Below, piece by piece: positions 16,575 through 25,816 of a DNA stretch of 64,000 bases. The notes under the pieces are model-generated. The model saw only the letters and a list, made by a program, of their open reading frames with translations. It ran no database searches and had not been told where the DNA came from. This DNA comes from Anaerolineaceae bacterium (GTDB taxonomy: Bacteria; Chloroflexota; Anaerolineae; Anaerolineales; Anaerolineaceae). How positions within the stretch are numbered: position 1 is the stretch's first letter; each line of letters begins with the position of its first letter. A program made the translations under genes and the position numbers. The DNA lies in contig JADLFQ010000046.1 of assembly GCA_020845515.1 (NCBI GenBank), forward strand, positions 32,539-96,538. Direction: 5' to 3'.

Positions 16575-18077
16575 TTATATTTTATTGCACAAAGGGCTGT
16601 CAGCAAGCTGTTTGTAGCGTGAATAATGTTCATCGTATAGAATTCGGTCGGCCTCATTGGGTTCTACACAGTGCGGTTTTAAATCAAAATGGGCGCGCCC
16701 GGCTTCGATGTCGGGGTAGATCCCCAGAGTGACACCGGCCAGAATGGCTGCCCCGAGGGCTGGCCCGTGCGAATAATGGGTCAGGGTAACGTCCACCCCG
16801 GTGAGCGAAGCCACAATTTGTGGCCAGTGTGGGCTGCTGGCAGCCCCGCCGATCATCCAGAGCTGTTCCATCGGAAGGCCTGCTGTTTTAAGCTCTTCCA
16901 GCGAGCAGCGCACTTCGCAGGCTGCGCTTTCTTGAATGGCGCGGGTCATGCTGGCGCGGGTATGTTCCCAGCACAAACCCCAAAAACCGCCCGCGCCGAG
17001 ACTTTTTGGCGTGCAGCGGCTGCCTCCCAACGGGAAGAAGAATAACCCGCTGCTTCCTGGGTGAGTGTGCGCCAAACCTTCGTCCATCAGAGCATATAAG
17101 CGGGCACGCGGCAGCGGCGCTTGTGGGTCTGGTGACTGCCACAAACGGTTGATCCACCATTCCAGCGTCCCACCCAACCCACCGAGGTAATGGGAGAGCG
17201 TCCAGCAATGCGGGATGACGTGAAAATTTAAGTTCATCCCTGGCGGAACGGCGGCCATATCCGCCTGCTTGGAAGCGGTGTTGATTACCCAGGCTGTGCC
17301 GCAAGCCAGCAGGGCGATGCCGGGGCTGGTCATGCCGATTGCCAGCGCCTCACAGGAGTGGTCTTGCCCGCCGTTAACGACGAGCGTATCATTCCGCAAA
17401 CCAGTTTCGCGACTTACTTTTGACAGGATGGGGCCGAGCACAGCATCAGAAGGCCGGATGGGGGAAAGCTGTTCCGTCCGGATGCCAGCTATTTTGCACA
17501 GGTCAGGGCTCCACTCGCCGGTTACGATGTCCGTCAGCATCATCTCGCCTGCCATGGAGGGATTCATTGCATAGATGCCTGTCAGACGGTTGGTTAAGAA
17601 ATCGTTGACGGAGAGAAAATAGGCGCTTTTTTTAAAAGCTTTGGGGCGATGGGCACGCAGCCAACCGATCATCGCAAGTGGCAGGCCAGCTTCCAATGAC
17701 CAGCCACAGATTTGGCGGATGGCTGCCTCCAACCCTTGCTCACGCCACTCCTCCACTACGCTCCGAGAGCGGTTGTCCATCCATGTCAGGATGGCAGTGG
17801 TGGGGCGCCCATGCCGGTCGGCAGCCAGAAAAGAACCCCCTTGCGTGGTGAGCACGAGGGTGCGGATGGTGCGGGCGCGGTTCTGTTGTGCAGTCTCAGT
17901 GAGCACACTTAACACAGCCTGCCAGAGTTCTTCCGGGTCTAATTCCACAAACCCCGGCTGTGGAGTGTGCAGGGTGAGGGTATGCTGGGTGATAAAAAGC
18001 TCACTTCCCTGTGGGTCAAACAAGACCGCCTTAACAGCGGTTGTGCCAACATCCAGGCTGAGGAGGGCTTCTGTCAT
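16575..18077 (-). CDS. FGGY-family carbohydrate kinase (second paralogue, xylulokinase-like)
   Basis: This 500-residue kinase has the N-terminal LSLDVGTTAVKAVLFD phosphate loop, a NGGQDHSCEA active-site segment and a late MIGGAASSPHWPQI adenosine motif. It is closer to xylulokinase-like members than the kinase at 7.2 kb. Its ATG overlaps the stop of the upstream SDR by four bases, so the lipoyl-SDR-kinase genes form one operon. The substrate is unknown. Confidence 0.82.
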   Translation of the reverse strand: MTEALLSLDVGTTAVKAVLFDPQGSELFITQHTLTLHTPQPGFVELDPEELWQAVLSVLTETAQQNRARTIRTLVLTTQGGSFLAADRHGRPTTAILTWMDNRSRSVVEEWREQGLEAAIRQICGWSLEAGLPLAMIGWLRAHRPKAFKKSAYFLSVNDFLTNRLTGIYAMNPSMAGEMMLTDIVTGEWSPDLCKIAGIRTEQLSPIRPSDAVLGPILSKVSRETGLRNDTLVVNGGQDHSCEALAIGMTSPGIALLACGTAWVINTASKQADMAAVPPGMNLNFHVIPHCWTLSHYLGGLGGTLEWWINRLWQSPDPQAPLPRARLYALMDEGLAHTHPGSSGLFFFPLGGSRCTPKSLGAGGFWGLCWEHTRASMTRAIQESAACEVRCSLEELKTAGLPMEQLWMIGGAASSPHWPQIVASLTGVDVTLTHYSHGPALGAAILAGVTLGIYPDIEAGRAHFDLKPHCVEPNEADRILYDEHYSRYKQLADSPLCNKI

Positions 18078-18913
18078 GCTGTGGCCGGTGTCCCGGCAGA
18101 ATTTGCGGAGTGCGGAGGAGGGTTGAGAGGCGGACCGGCTTCCAGGATGCCCAGGGCGCTGTCTACAGGGATAAGCGCGCCGTTGATATAACTGGCGGCG
18201 TCTGAAGCCAGGAAGGTGATCACCCGGGCGAGTTCTTCGGGCTCGCCAAAACGCCCCGATGGGACGTACCCGCGCACGCGCGCCTCTTCTGCTGCGTCTT
18301 CAAAGCTGTCCAGCAACATATCGGTGCGCACAAGGCCGGGCGCGATCGCGTTGACGCGGATATGGTAAGGCAGCAGGTCAATCGCCAGCGCTCTTGTCAG
18401 GCTTTCCAATGCGCCTTTGGCGGCGCAGTAGGCGCTGCGCTGTGGAATTGCCAGGCGCGCCAGGATTGAACTGATGAACAGGATGCAGCCTTGTTTTCGG
18501 GCTGTCATGTGGCGGGCAGCCATCTGGCTGAGGAAGTAGGGTCCCCGCAAGTTGATACCGAGCAGTTCATCAAATTCTTGCGGAGTGGTATCCAGAAAGG
18601 TGCGGCGTAATGAGAGCCCCGCATTATTGACCAGGACATGAATAGGTCCCAGTTTATTCTCAACGGTTTCAATCAGGTTTTCGCTGTCTTTCAGGTCGCA
18701 CAGATCGGCGCGTACTGGCAAGGCACTGCCACCAGCTTTTTCAATTGCGCCGACCGTTGCGATCGCGCCGCTGCCGTTGCTGCGGTAATGCACTGCCAAC
18801 GCCGCGCCTTGCGCGGCGAAAGCAAGAGCGGCTGCCTGTCCAATGCCACGAGAAGCCCCGGTGACGAGGACGACGCGGTTTTCAAAAGGGCGTTCCGCCC
18901 CTGGAGTGTTCAT
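18074..18913 (-). CDS. Short-chain dehydrogenase/reductase
   Basis: This 279-residue classical SDR has the cofactor motif TGASRGIG, the NNAG segment and the active-site SAYCAAKG pair of Tyr and Lys with an upstream Ser in FISSIL. It likely oxidises a sugar alcohol or reduces its ketone. It sits 13 bp after the stand-alone lipoyl-domain gene and overlaps the kinase by four bases. The C-terminus has a Pro-rich extension of about 25 residues beyond the usual end of the fold. Confidence 0.85.
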   Translation of the reverse strand: MNTPGAERPFENRVVLVTGASRGIGQAAALAFAAQGAALAVHYRSNGSGAIATVGAIEKAGGSALPVRADLCDLKDSENLIETVENKLGPIHVLVNNAGLSLRRTFLDTTPQEFDELLGINLRGPYFLSQMAARHMTARKQGCILFISSILARLAIPQRSAYCAAKGALESLTRALAIDLLPYHIRVNAIAPGLVRTDMLLDSFEDAAEEARVRGYVPSGRFGEPEELARVITFLASDAASYINGALIPVDSALGILEAGPPLNPPPHSANSAGTPATA

Positions 18914-18926
18914 CCTGGCCGTGTGC

Positions 18927-19172
18927 TTAGTCTTCTTCTATTTCACACAGGACGGTTCCGACAGCGATTCCCTCTGTGCCGGCGGCCACTTTTAAGCTTT
19001 TGATCACGCCATTGACAGGTGATTCTAGATCGTTGACGACTTTATCGGTTTCAACATGGGCAATAACCTGACCTGCTTTAACCGGGTCGCCTTCTTTGAC
19101 GTCCCATTCGACCAAAACCCCTTCTTCCATGGTGAGACCCCACTTGGGCAAGATGATTTCAGTAATTGCCAT
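18927..19172 (-). CDS. Stand-alone E2-type lipoyl-domain protein
   Basis: This 81-residue protein consists only of a biotinyl/lipoyl domain. The modified lysine is K44 in ETDKVV, the signature of lipoyl domains of 2-oxoacid dehydrogenase E2 rather than of biotin carriers. No E2 catalytic domain, E1 or E3 lies nearby. An AAGGAG site precedes the ATG. It is the first gene of the operon with the SDR and second FGGY kinase, and the second lipoyl carrier in the window. Its redox or acyl-carrier partner is unknown. Confidence 0.85.
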   Translation of the reverse strand: MAITEIILPKWGLTMEEGVLVEWDVKEGDPVKAGQVIAHVETDKVVNDLESPVNGVIKSLKVAAGTEGIAVGTVLCEIEED

Positions 19173-19294
19173 GCTTTTAACTCCTTTCTTTTGAGTTTAA
19201 ATCAGGTTGGAGGGAAAACACTTCCCCTCCACCCGGATAGTATGCATGTATTATAAACAAAATTGGCTGTCGGGCACAACAAATTTAACAAATA

Positions 19295-20065
19295 TCAGAG
19301 ATGCTTTTCTGGCCGAGTTTCGGAGATGATTTGACCGTCGGCAATGGAGATTACCCGTGCGGCGCGTAATGCCAGGTCTGGGTCATGGGTGACCATGATA
19401 ATGGTTTTGCCTTGCCCCACAAGGCGCTCAAAAAGTTCGATAACTTGATTGGCGGTGGCCGAATCAAGGTTGCCGGTGGGTTCATCGGTGGCAATGATTG
19501 GCGGATCGTTTGCCAGTGAGCGGGCAATCGCGGCGCGCTGCTGCTGTCCGCCTGAAAGTCGTGCCGGGGTTTTGCCGGCTTCTCCGGACAGATCAACCAG
19601 ATCCAATAAGGCCATGGCGCGGTCATTGCGTTCGGGGCGCGGGAAGATATCACAAAAGTCCATAGGCAGGCGGATATTCTCCAGCAAGGTCAGCGTAGGC
19701 AGGAGTTGAAAGAACTGAAAAACCACACCCAGTTTTTCGCCGCGCCAGCGTGCTATCTGGCTTTCGTTCAGGGTGTGTACAGGTGTTCCGGCGACGTAAA
19801 TTTCTCCCCGGCTGGGGCGGTCAATTCCGGTCAGCATATTAATTAAGGTGGACTTGCCGCTGCCAGATTTCCCCACCACCGAAACAAACTCACCGGCTTG
19901 AATGGTGAGGTTAACGCCGCGCAGCGCCGGAAAGACCCCGGCTTCGCTCTTAAATATCTTGGCAACATCAACAAATTCGATAAGCGGCCTGGAAGAATTC
20001 GTGGATGCAGTCGTGATTAATTCCCCGGTGTTGAATTTGGCAAGCATGGGTTCAACGTTTTTCAA
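19295..20065 (-). CDS. ABC transporter ATP-binding protein, MacB/LolD family (second)
   Basis: This 256-residue ATPase has Walker A GKSGSGKST, signature LSGGQQQ and Walker B with DEPTGNLD, which places it in the LolD/MacB/FtsE family. It lies four bases after the stop of the double-FtsX permease, and its extra ~25 N-terminal residues are probably outside the core fold (a start at 20047 is possible). Together with the permease and the ATPase at 22.5 kb it would form an exporter or lipoprotein/mechanotransmission complex. Confidence 0.88.
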   Translation of the reverse strand: MKNVEPMLAKFNTGELITTASTNSSRPLIEFVDVAKIFKSEAGVFPALRGVNLTIQAGEFVSVVGKSGSGKSTLINMLTGIDRPSRGEIYVAGTPVHTLNESQIARWRGEKLGVVFQFFQLLPTLTLLENIRLPMDFCDIFPRPERNDRAMALLDLVDLSGEAGKTPARLSGGQQQRAAIARSLANDPPIIATDEPTGNLDSATANQVIELFERLVGQGKTIIMVTHDPDLALRAARVISIADGQIISETRPEKHL

Positions 20066-20068
20066 CCT

Positions 20069-22492
20069 TTATTCGTATTCTAATACTTCGCGTACCGTCA
20101 GCCGGGCAGCGTCGCGTGCTGGCGCCAGGCTGGAGAATATTCCAATGAGCAGGATGAGAACCAGCCAGATCAACAAGCCCCAACCGGAATACCGGTAATT
20201 AACCTGCGCCTGTAAAACTGTCTCCACCACAGCCCAAGCGAGCACCCAGCCGGAGGGCACAGAGACGATGGCGCCAAGCACCCAACTGATCAGGCCGACG
20301 ACGATTCCTTCGACCACCACAACCTTTACAACCGAAGTGTTGGTGGCGCCGATGGCGCGCAGCACGCCGATTTCACGCGTTCTTTCCAGGATATTAAGGC
20401 CCATCACACCCGTCAGGCCTAACCCGCCAACGACAGAAAGGATGGACGCCATGATGACCAGTACGATCAGGATAATATTGAATGGCTGTGAGAAGTTGGC
20501 AAAAATGACGTGTTGGGTGGTGGCTTTTTGTTTGCTTAAACCGGCGTTGTCAAAATGCTTTTCCAGTTGCAGGGAAACCTGGCTCTGCGCCTCAGCCGAG
20601 GCGACTGTCTCTGGCGAAATGCGCACACGAATGCTGTCCACCTGGCTCTGCCGTCCGGTGAACCGGCCGAAATCTTCGAGCGTCATATAAATGCGCGGGC
20701 CTGAGAGGTGCTTGGACGTGATGCCAACAATTGTAAAGGTGCGCCGCGTTTCGCCGGTCTTTAATTCGATTGGGTCGCCGATACTCAACCCTTTTTCGGT
20801 TTCGAGCAGGTCTTCGTTGATTACGACTGTCTGACTGTCGCCAGACCTCAACCAACGTCCTTTGAGCAGGAGTGGATCAATGGTCTGGGCGTTATATGGA
20901 AGCCCCACCAGTTCCAGTGCCTTACTTTCGCTGCCGTCATAATGGATGATTACACCACTGCCGCTTGCCCAGCCCTCTGCGACGCTTACGCCGGGGATGC
21001 GCATGGCCTCGCGGATTGCGGTGGGCCGCTGTACGCCGCCGTTGAGACCCAACGAGGCGTCAAAAGCAACATAGCGGCTGATCTGGTTAATCTGCTCTGT
21101 CAAAGATGTGCGTGTGCTGAAAACCGAGATGAACATCGCCCCGGCAAGTGTCAGTGTAACCAGGGTAAAGATCAACCGTGCCTTTTTGCGGAAGGTATTG
21201 CGCAGGGAGAGCAAGACCGGCGGGCTGATATGGCGCAAATTATAGAGCAGGCGATCTATCGGTTTTTCTTTTTCTTCGGCCTGAATACCCTGCTGGTAAA
21301 CTGCCTCATAAACTGACATGCGTGTCCCTTCCAAAATAGGATACAACGCCGCCAGCAGTGGCATGAACAACCCCAGCCCTGCCTGTAACAGCAGTACATT
21401 CAGCGGAATGATGAATAACACCAGGTCAAAATTCAAAAAATCAGCAGCCAGACGTCCAATTCCGTAGGCTCCCAATTGCCCCAAAGGCAGCGCGATGAGC
21501 AGTGCCAGGATGCTGAGCAGCAGCACATTAACGAAATACATACCCACCAATTGGGAGCGCACACCGCCCATGGCGCGCAGTACGCCAATCTGGCGGATCT
21601 GCTGGGTAACAATCGCAGAGACTGTGTTGATGATCAATCCGCCGGAGAGGATGATCGCCATCCCTCCCATAATTTGCAGGATGAGCAAAAAACCGTTAAT
21701 TTGGTTGTGCGCCCAATGCTCACCGGGATCGGAGCTGATGCCGGGGATCTGGAGGCGGTAAGTCTGATAGCCGGCAGACTTGATCACACGGTCGCGCACG
21801 GTTTCGCCGACCTTGAGGACGTGGTCGCGGTCGTTCTTGTTTTCTGCAACGACCAACGAAATTTGGTTGTAATAGGGCTGCTCCCCCATCCATTGCAGCG
21901 TTTCCATACGCACGAATCCAGTCGCTTCGCCCAACAGCGAAAATGGGAGGACATAGACATCATGCACGATGCCGGCGACTTTCAAGCTGTAGGTGCGGCC
22001 ATCAGGCATTTTGATGGAAATCTCATCCCCAACGTTTATACCCATCGCGTTGGCTGTATCGCGCTCCAGCAAAATCTCACGCCCCCCAGGGATGGCGGAG
22101 CCTTTTTCCAGCGTAAACCGGTCAATTTTAAGGTTGTTGTAATTGGGCAAGACCGTCAGTTGAATATCTTCCCACTGATCTTTGGGCGCCAAAATTTCGG
22201 CTGCCACAGTGCGGCGTGCTTCGGCTGTCTCGACCTCGCGCATATTCTGAACTGCTTCAGAAAGATCTTTTTGAAATGGTGAGGTGTAAACATACAGACT
22301 GGCTGGGTTGCCTGACAAGAAGCTCCCATACAGGTCGCGTTGAATGATCTGTTTGGCGGTGTTGATCATACCGACCGCCGCTACACCGACGGCAATGGAC
22401 AGAATCACGAGCATGGAGCGCTTTTTATTGCCCCCGATGTCCTTAAGCACCTTGATCCAGCGGGTTTTTAACACAATCGGAAAGAGCTTCAT
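20069..22492 (-). CDS. Double-FtsX ABC transporter permease
   Basis: This 807-residue permease has an N-terminal transmembrane helix (about 25-45), a periplasmic MacB_PCD domain, a first FtsX bundle (about 270-410), a second extracellular domain and a second FtsX bundle (about 675-795). It ends in an RLTVREVLEYE tail. It is flanked by two different ATPase genes in the same operon, overlapping the first by four bases. Family members move lipoproteins, peptides or antibiotics, or transmit force to the outside; no substrate can be read here. Confidence 0.88.
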   Translation of the reverse strand: MKLFPIVLKTRWIKVLKDIGGNKKRSMLVILSIAVGVAAVGMINTAKQIIQRDLYGSFLSGNPASLYVYTSPFQKDLSEAVQNMREVETAEARRTVAAEILAPKDQWEDIQLTVLPNYNNLKIDRFTLEKGSAIPGGREILLERDTANAMGINVGDEISIKMPDGRTYSLKVAGIVHDVYVLPFSLLGEATGFVRMETLQWMGEQPYYNQISLVVAENKNDRDHVLKVGETVRDRVIKSAGYQTYRLQIPGISSDPGEHWAHNQINGFLLILQIMGGMAIILSGGLIINTVSAIVTQQIRQIGVLRAMGGVRSQLVGMYFVNVLLLSILALLIALPLGQLGAYGIGRLAADFLNFDLVLFIIPLNVLLLQAGLGLFMPLLAALYPILEGTRMSVYEAVYQQGIQAEEKEKPIDRLLYNLRHISPPVLLSLRNTFRKKARLIFTLVTLTLAGAMFISVFSTRTSLTEQINQISRYVAFDASLGLNGGVQRPTAIREAMRIPGVSVAEGWASGSGVIIHYDGSESKALELVGLPYNAQTIDPLLLKGRWLRSGDSQTVVINEDLLETEKGLSIGDPIELKTGETRRTFTIVGITSKHLSGPRIYMTLEDFGRFTGRQSQVDSIRVRISPETVASAEAQSQVSLQLEKHFDNAGLSKQKATTQHVIFANFSQPFNIILIVLVIMASILSVVGGLGLTGVMGLNILERTREIGVLRAIGATNTSVVKVVVVEGIVVGLISWVLGAIVSVPSGWVLAWAVVETVLQAQVNYRYSGWGLLIWLVLILLIGIFSSLAPARDAARLTVREVLEYE

Positions 22493-23211
22493 GTTGCAGT
22501 TCCTCCGATAAATTTGCCATCTTTCAGGTAGAGAGTGCGGCCGGCGCGCGCTGCAATTTCTTTGTCGTGGGTAACCACGAGGATTGTCTTGCCGCTTTCG
22601 GCTAGCCTAGAGAAGATATCGAGAATGCCATCGCGCGTTTTGGTGTCGAGGTTCCCGGTTGGTTCATCGGCGACAAGAATGGGAGGGTCGGCGGCGAGGG
22701 CGCGGGCAATTGCCACGCGTTGCTGCTGCCCGCCAGAAATTTTTGAGGGGGGCTTGAGGGCGTGCTCGACAATTCCCACCTGCTCCAAAAGCTGTAGGGC
22801 GCGCTGCTTTTGCTCGTGCGCGGGGAAGGTATTGGTCAAATCCATGGCCATGGTGATATTTTCAATCAAGTTCAGCGAAGGCAGCAGTTGGAAGAATTGA
22901 AAGACCACCCCCAGGTTTCTGCCGCGCCAGCGTGAACGCTGGTCTTCGTTGAACGTGTGAATAGGCGAGCCATTGATAATCAGCTCGCCAGAATCGGCTT
23001 GGTCAATGCCGGTAAGTACATTGACCAGCGTGGATTTCCCTGCGCCGGATTTTCCCATGATGGCGACAAATTCACCTGGAAGTATGCTTAAGTGAATGTT
23101 ACGCAGCGCCAGAAACGGCCCTGCGGGGGTGTGGTAGCTTTTATAAACCTCGCGCAAAGCGATAATTGCCTCCTCGCGAGATTTTGCCTGACCGGCTTCC
23201 GTCGCCTCCAA
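22489..23211 (-). CDS. ABC transporter ATP-binding protein, MacB/LolD family (first)
   Basis: This 240-residue ATPase has Walker A GKSGAGKST, signature ISGGQQQ and DEPTGNLDTK. It is a paralogue of the ATPase at 19.3 kb and overlaps the permease start by four bases. The start is uncertain. A TTG at 23211 is the longest option, and a strong AGGAGG lies inside the frame just before the IIALREVYKSY segment where the fold begins, so the real start may be an ATT, ATC or TTG there. Confidence 0.85.
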   Translation of the reverse strand: MEATEAGQAKSREEAIIALREVYKSYHTPAGPFLALRNIHLSILPGEFVAIMGKSGAGKSTLVNVLTGIDQADSGELIINGSPIHTFNEDQRSRWRGRNLGVVFQFFQLLPSLNLIENITMAMDLTNTFPAHEQKQRALQLLEQVGIVEHALKPPSKISGGQQQRVAIARALAADPPILVADEPTGNLDTKTRDGILDIFSRLAESGKTILVVTHDKEIAARAGRTLYLKDGKFIGGTAT

Positions 23212-23410
23212 AAACTCAATCTGATTTCCTATCTTAATACCCTCACAGTTTGCTTTCCATCTTTCTCTAACGTGCCATAAATCCTTTCCAGAGGATTATA
23301 ACGGGTTAAGATAAGAAAATTATTGGATGTAGGGAAACTGTAAGCTATTTTTAATGTAACTTTTCTGTTGTCATGGGGTTTTATTTTAGTTAATGGGGGG
23401 CGAAGAAAAC

Positions 23411-24220
23411 TTAAAGAAAAATATAGAAGCTGACAGCCAACAGTGCGCCGGTCAGCGCACAAGCAATGTTCACCCAATCATTTTCCATCCAGGCGTATCC
23501 GCGCAGCAGTGCAGTTGGGTTTTGGCAGATATGCAGAGGGTGGTGCTCGGTCTCCTGCTTGCAGCGCGGGCAATAATAGATTGCCTGAAGGGTGGCGCCC
23601 AGCAGCGAATCAAGCAGGCTGCCCGCCAGACCGGAAAGCGTGATGATTAAGAAAGTGATGTCCCCAACTTTGCCCGCTTCTGGAGCAGCCATCAGGGCAG
23701 CCAGCGCAGCGATGAGGGCGGCGCCCAACACCGCGGCCAGTGTACCTTCAATTGTGACGCCGCCGGATGTTCCGCGTTCAACCGGTTTGCCGGTGGTGAT
23801 GGCGCGCGGAATGCTGTGGCTGAGGACACCCAATTCGGTCGCCCAGGTGTCGGCGTTCACCGCTGCTATTGCCCCTGCAAAACCCATCCAGGGCCAGTGC
23901 GCCCCCGGAAATACCAGATGCAGCAGGACGAACACACCGCCTATCCCGCCGTTTGCAAGTACTTGCGCGGCGTCGCGCTGCGAACCCTTGGCAAACTTTT
24001 CATTGAAGCGCGTTTTACGCTTACCGAAGAGCCGCGACAACGCGCTGGAGGATACAAAAAAAGTGAGCAGTAAAACTGCCCAGTGCAATCCACCCAGTCC
24101 AAATACAACCGTACCCAAGCCGGCAGCCGCCAGCGCGCCGGGCAAGTTCAGGCTGCGGGCGCGGTAAGCCAGCCCCGAAAACAACACCGCGACGACCAGA
24201 CCCAGTAGAAAGGTCACCAT
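23411..24220 (-). CDS. DUF92 family membrane protein
   Basis: This 269-residue polytopic protein matches the DUF92/TIGR00297 family in the NADTWATELG and RGTSGGVTIEGT motifs. Plant VTE6 and other members phosphorylate or handle prenyl alcohols, but bacterial roles are largely unproven. The start is set at the ATG at 24220. A perfect TATAAT (24229-24234 on the minus strand) ends eight bases before it and there is no ribosome-binding site, so the mRNA is probably leaderless. Confidence 0.85.
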   Translation of the reverse strand: MVTFLLGLVVAVLFSGLAYRARSLNLPGALAAAGLGTVVFGLGGLHWAVLLLTFFVSSSALSRLFGKRKTRFNEKFAKGSQRDAAQVLANGGIGGVFVLLHLVFPGAHWPWMGFAGAIAAVNADTWATELGVLSHSIPRAITTGKPVERGTSGGVTIEGTLAAVLGAALIAALAALMAAPEAGKVGDITFLIITLSGLAGSLLDSLLGATLQAIYYCPRCKQETEHHPLHICQNPTALLRGYAWMENDWVNIACALTGALLAVSFYIFL

Positions 24221-24304
24221 AAAGGGCAATTATAAACGACGTTCCTGGGACTCTTTGCCTACAATAATCAGTGCACGGTGGAAACCAGCGGAAGCCCTTA
24301 AAAG

Positions 24305-24337
24305 ACTTATTCCGTGAGTATTATTCGCGGAATAAGT
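24305..24337 (-). terminator. Intrinsic terminator after the hydantoinase operon
   Basis: A 10-bp perfect inverted repeat (24305-24314 with 24328-24337) lies 30 bp beyond the hydantoinase stop. On the minus strand it is followed by TCTTTT. Confidence 0.65.
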
Positions 24338-24366
24338 GGATGGGGGGTTTGTGGTAATTTTTTGGT

Positions 24367-25755
24367 TTACTTTTTCAGATGGCGGATTACGCGTTTCCCG
24401 AAGCCGGATTTGCCGACCAGTTCACCTTTTTTGATGACAAATGACCCGCGGCAGAGCACAGTCTCTACTTTTCCTTTGATCTTGAAGCCCTCAAAGGGGG
24501 AGAAATCCGTGTTCATGTGGTGATTTTTCGCGCTCATAACCCATTCCGGTTTCGGGTCATAGATGGTGACATCTGCATCCGCTCCAGGCGCCAGATGGCC
24601 TTTTTGGGGGTACAGGCCAAATATCCTGGCTATGGCGGTGGAAGTGATGGAAACCAGTTTAGGCATGTCAATCTTGCCCTTACAAACGCCTTCGCTATAA
24701 AGGATCGCCAGCCTGGGCTCAACTCCTGGCATGCCGCTGGGCACTTTGTCAAAGCGTCCTTCGCTTATACGGATGCGGTCTTCCGTTGGGACGCCCGCGT
24801 CATCACTGCCAATGGTTTCTATACAACCGGCTGCCAATCCTTTCCAAAGCGCCTCGTTGTCCTTTTTCGTTCGCAGAGCCGGACTGCAAATGTAGAGATA
24901 GCCGTCTTTCTCTTTGAGCTTTTCCTCTGTCAGGGTCAGGTAGTGCGTACAGGTTTCGCTATGGATGGGCAGACCCTCTATGCGGGCGGATTGAATCATC
25001 CCCACGCTCTCCGCCGTAGATGTATGCACAATATAAACTTTGGCAGCAACTTCTTTCATCAGGTCAATGACACGCTGGATGGAGATATTCTCTGCTGAAG
25101 CGGGGCGGCTGCGGGCGTGATAAATAGGTTCAAAGTGTCCCTGGGCAAGTTCTTTCTGCAGATGGTATTCCAAGATGCTGTCATCTTCACAATGCACCAT
25201 CAAAATACCTCCGGCTTCGGCGGGTATCTCAAGGATTTTGAGAATGCTGGCGTCATCCATCAGGCGGTCGGAATGCTTGTAGGTGGTAAAGCACTTGTAA
25301 GAAGGAACGCCCTCCCGGACTAATTCGGGAATCTCGCGCAGAGTCTCCGGGCTTGCATCCAACAGGATGCCGTGCATACTCCAGTCAATATATGATACCT
25401 GCGCCTCTTTTTCTTTTTGCCTCAGGTTTTCTACAATTGAACCCCTCTTGGGCTGGGTGCTGAAGTCAATAAGTGTGGTTGTGCCGCCGTACGCGGCGGC
25501 AATTGTCCCATTGGAATAATCATGTAATGAAACAGTTCCCATAAAGGGAGAGTTAAAGTGAACATGGGGGTCAATCAGGCCGGGCAGTACGTATTTTCCA
25601 GACGCATCAACAGTTTCATCCACTTTTATGTTGTCAAATGCGCCTTTTGTACCTTGCGCTTTAATCTGCTCACCCTCGATTAGAAGGTCTCCTTCGAGAA
25701 TTCCGCTCTCGCTTACAATACGGCCGCCTTTAATCAGAATACTTCTTTCCGTCAT
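24367..25755 (-). CDS. Dihydropyrimidinase/hydantoinase
   Basis: This 462-residue cyclic amidohydrolase has the HxH metal motif in GLIDPHVHF, the lysine that would be carbamylated in SYKCF, and metal-binding histidines in VHCEDD and IVHTSTAE. It hydrolyses hydantoins or dihydropyrimidines to N-carbamoyl amino acids. It is last in an operon after an M20 hydrolase and a hydantoin racemase. Its pairing with a YgeY-like hydrolase also resembles E. coli hyuA-ygeY, so the natural substrate may be a purine-derived compound. Confidence 0.87.
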   Translation of the reverse strand: MTERSILIKGGRIVSESGILEGDLLIEGEQIKAQGTKGAFDNIKVDETVDASGKYVLPGLIDPHVHFNSPFMGTVSLHDYSNGTIAAAYGGTTTLIDFSTQPKRGSIVENLRQKEKEAQVSYIDWSMHGILLDASPETLREIPELVREGVPSYKCFTTYKHSDRLMDDASILKILEIPAEAGGILMVHCEDDSILEYHLQKELAQGHFEPIYHARSRPASAENISIQRVIDLMKEVAAKVYIVHTSTAESVGMIQSARIEGLPIHSETCTHYLTLTEEKLKEKDGYLYICSPALRTKKDNEALWKGLAAGCIETIGSDDAGVPTEDRIRISEGRFDKVPSGMPGVEPRLAILYSEGVCKGKIDMPKLVSITSTAIARIFGLYPQKGHLAPGADADVTIYDPKPEWVMSAKNHHMNTDFSPFEGFKIKGKVETVLCRGSFVIKKGELVGKSGFGKRVIRHLKK

Positions 25756-25816
25756 AATAAATATCCTTTTCTAATAGTTGGTATTTATTTTAAATGTTTT
25801 TTGGGGCTCTTGATAA

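Noticed and set aside
21476..22282. 268-codon plus-strand frame opposite the FtsX permease
   Set aside because: It is the complement of a well-supported permease gene, has no ribosome-binding site and shows no recognisable domain.
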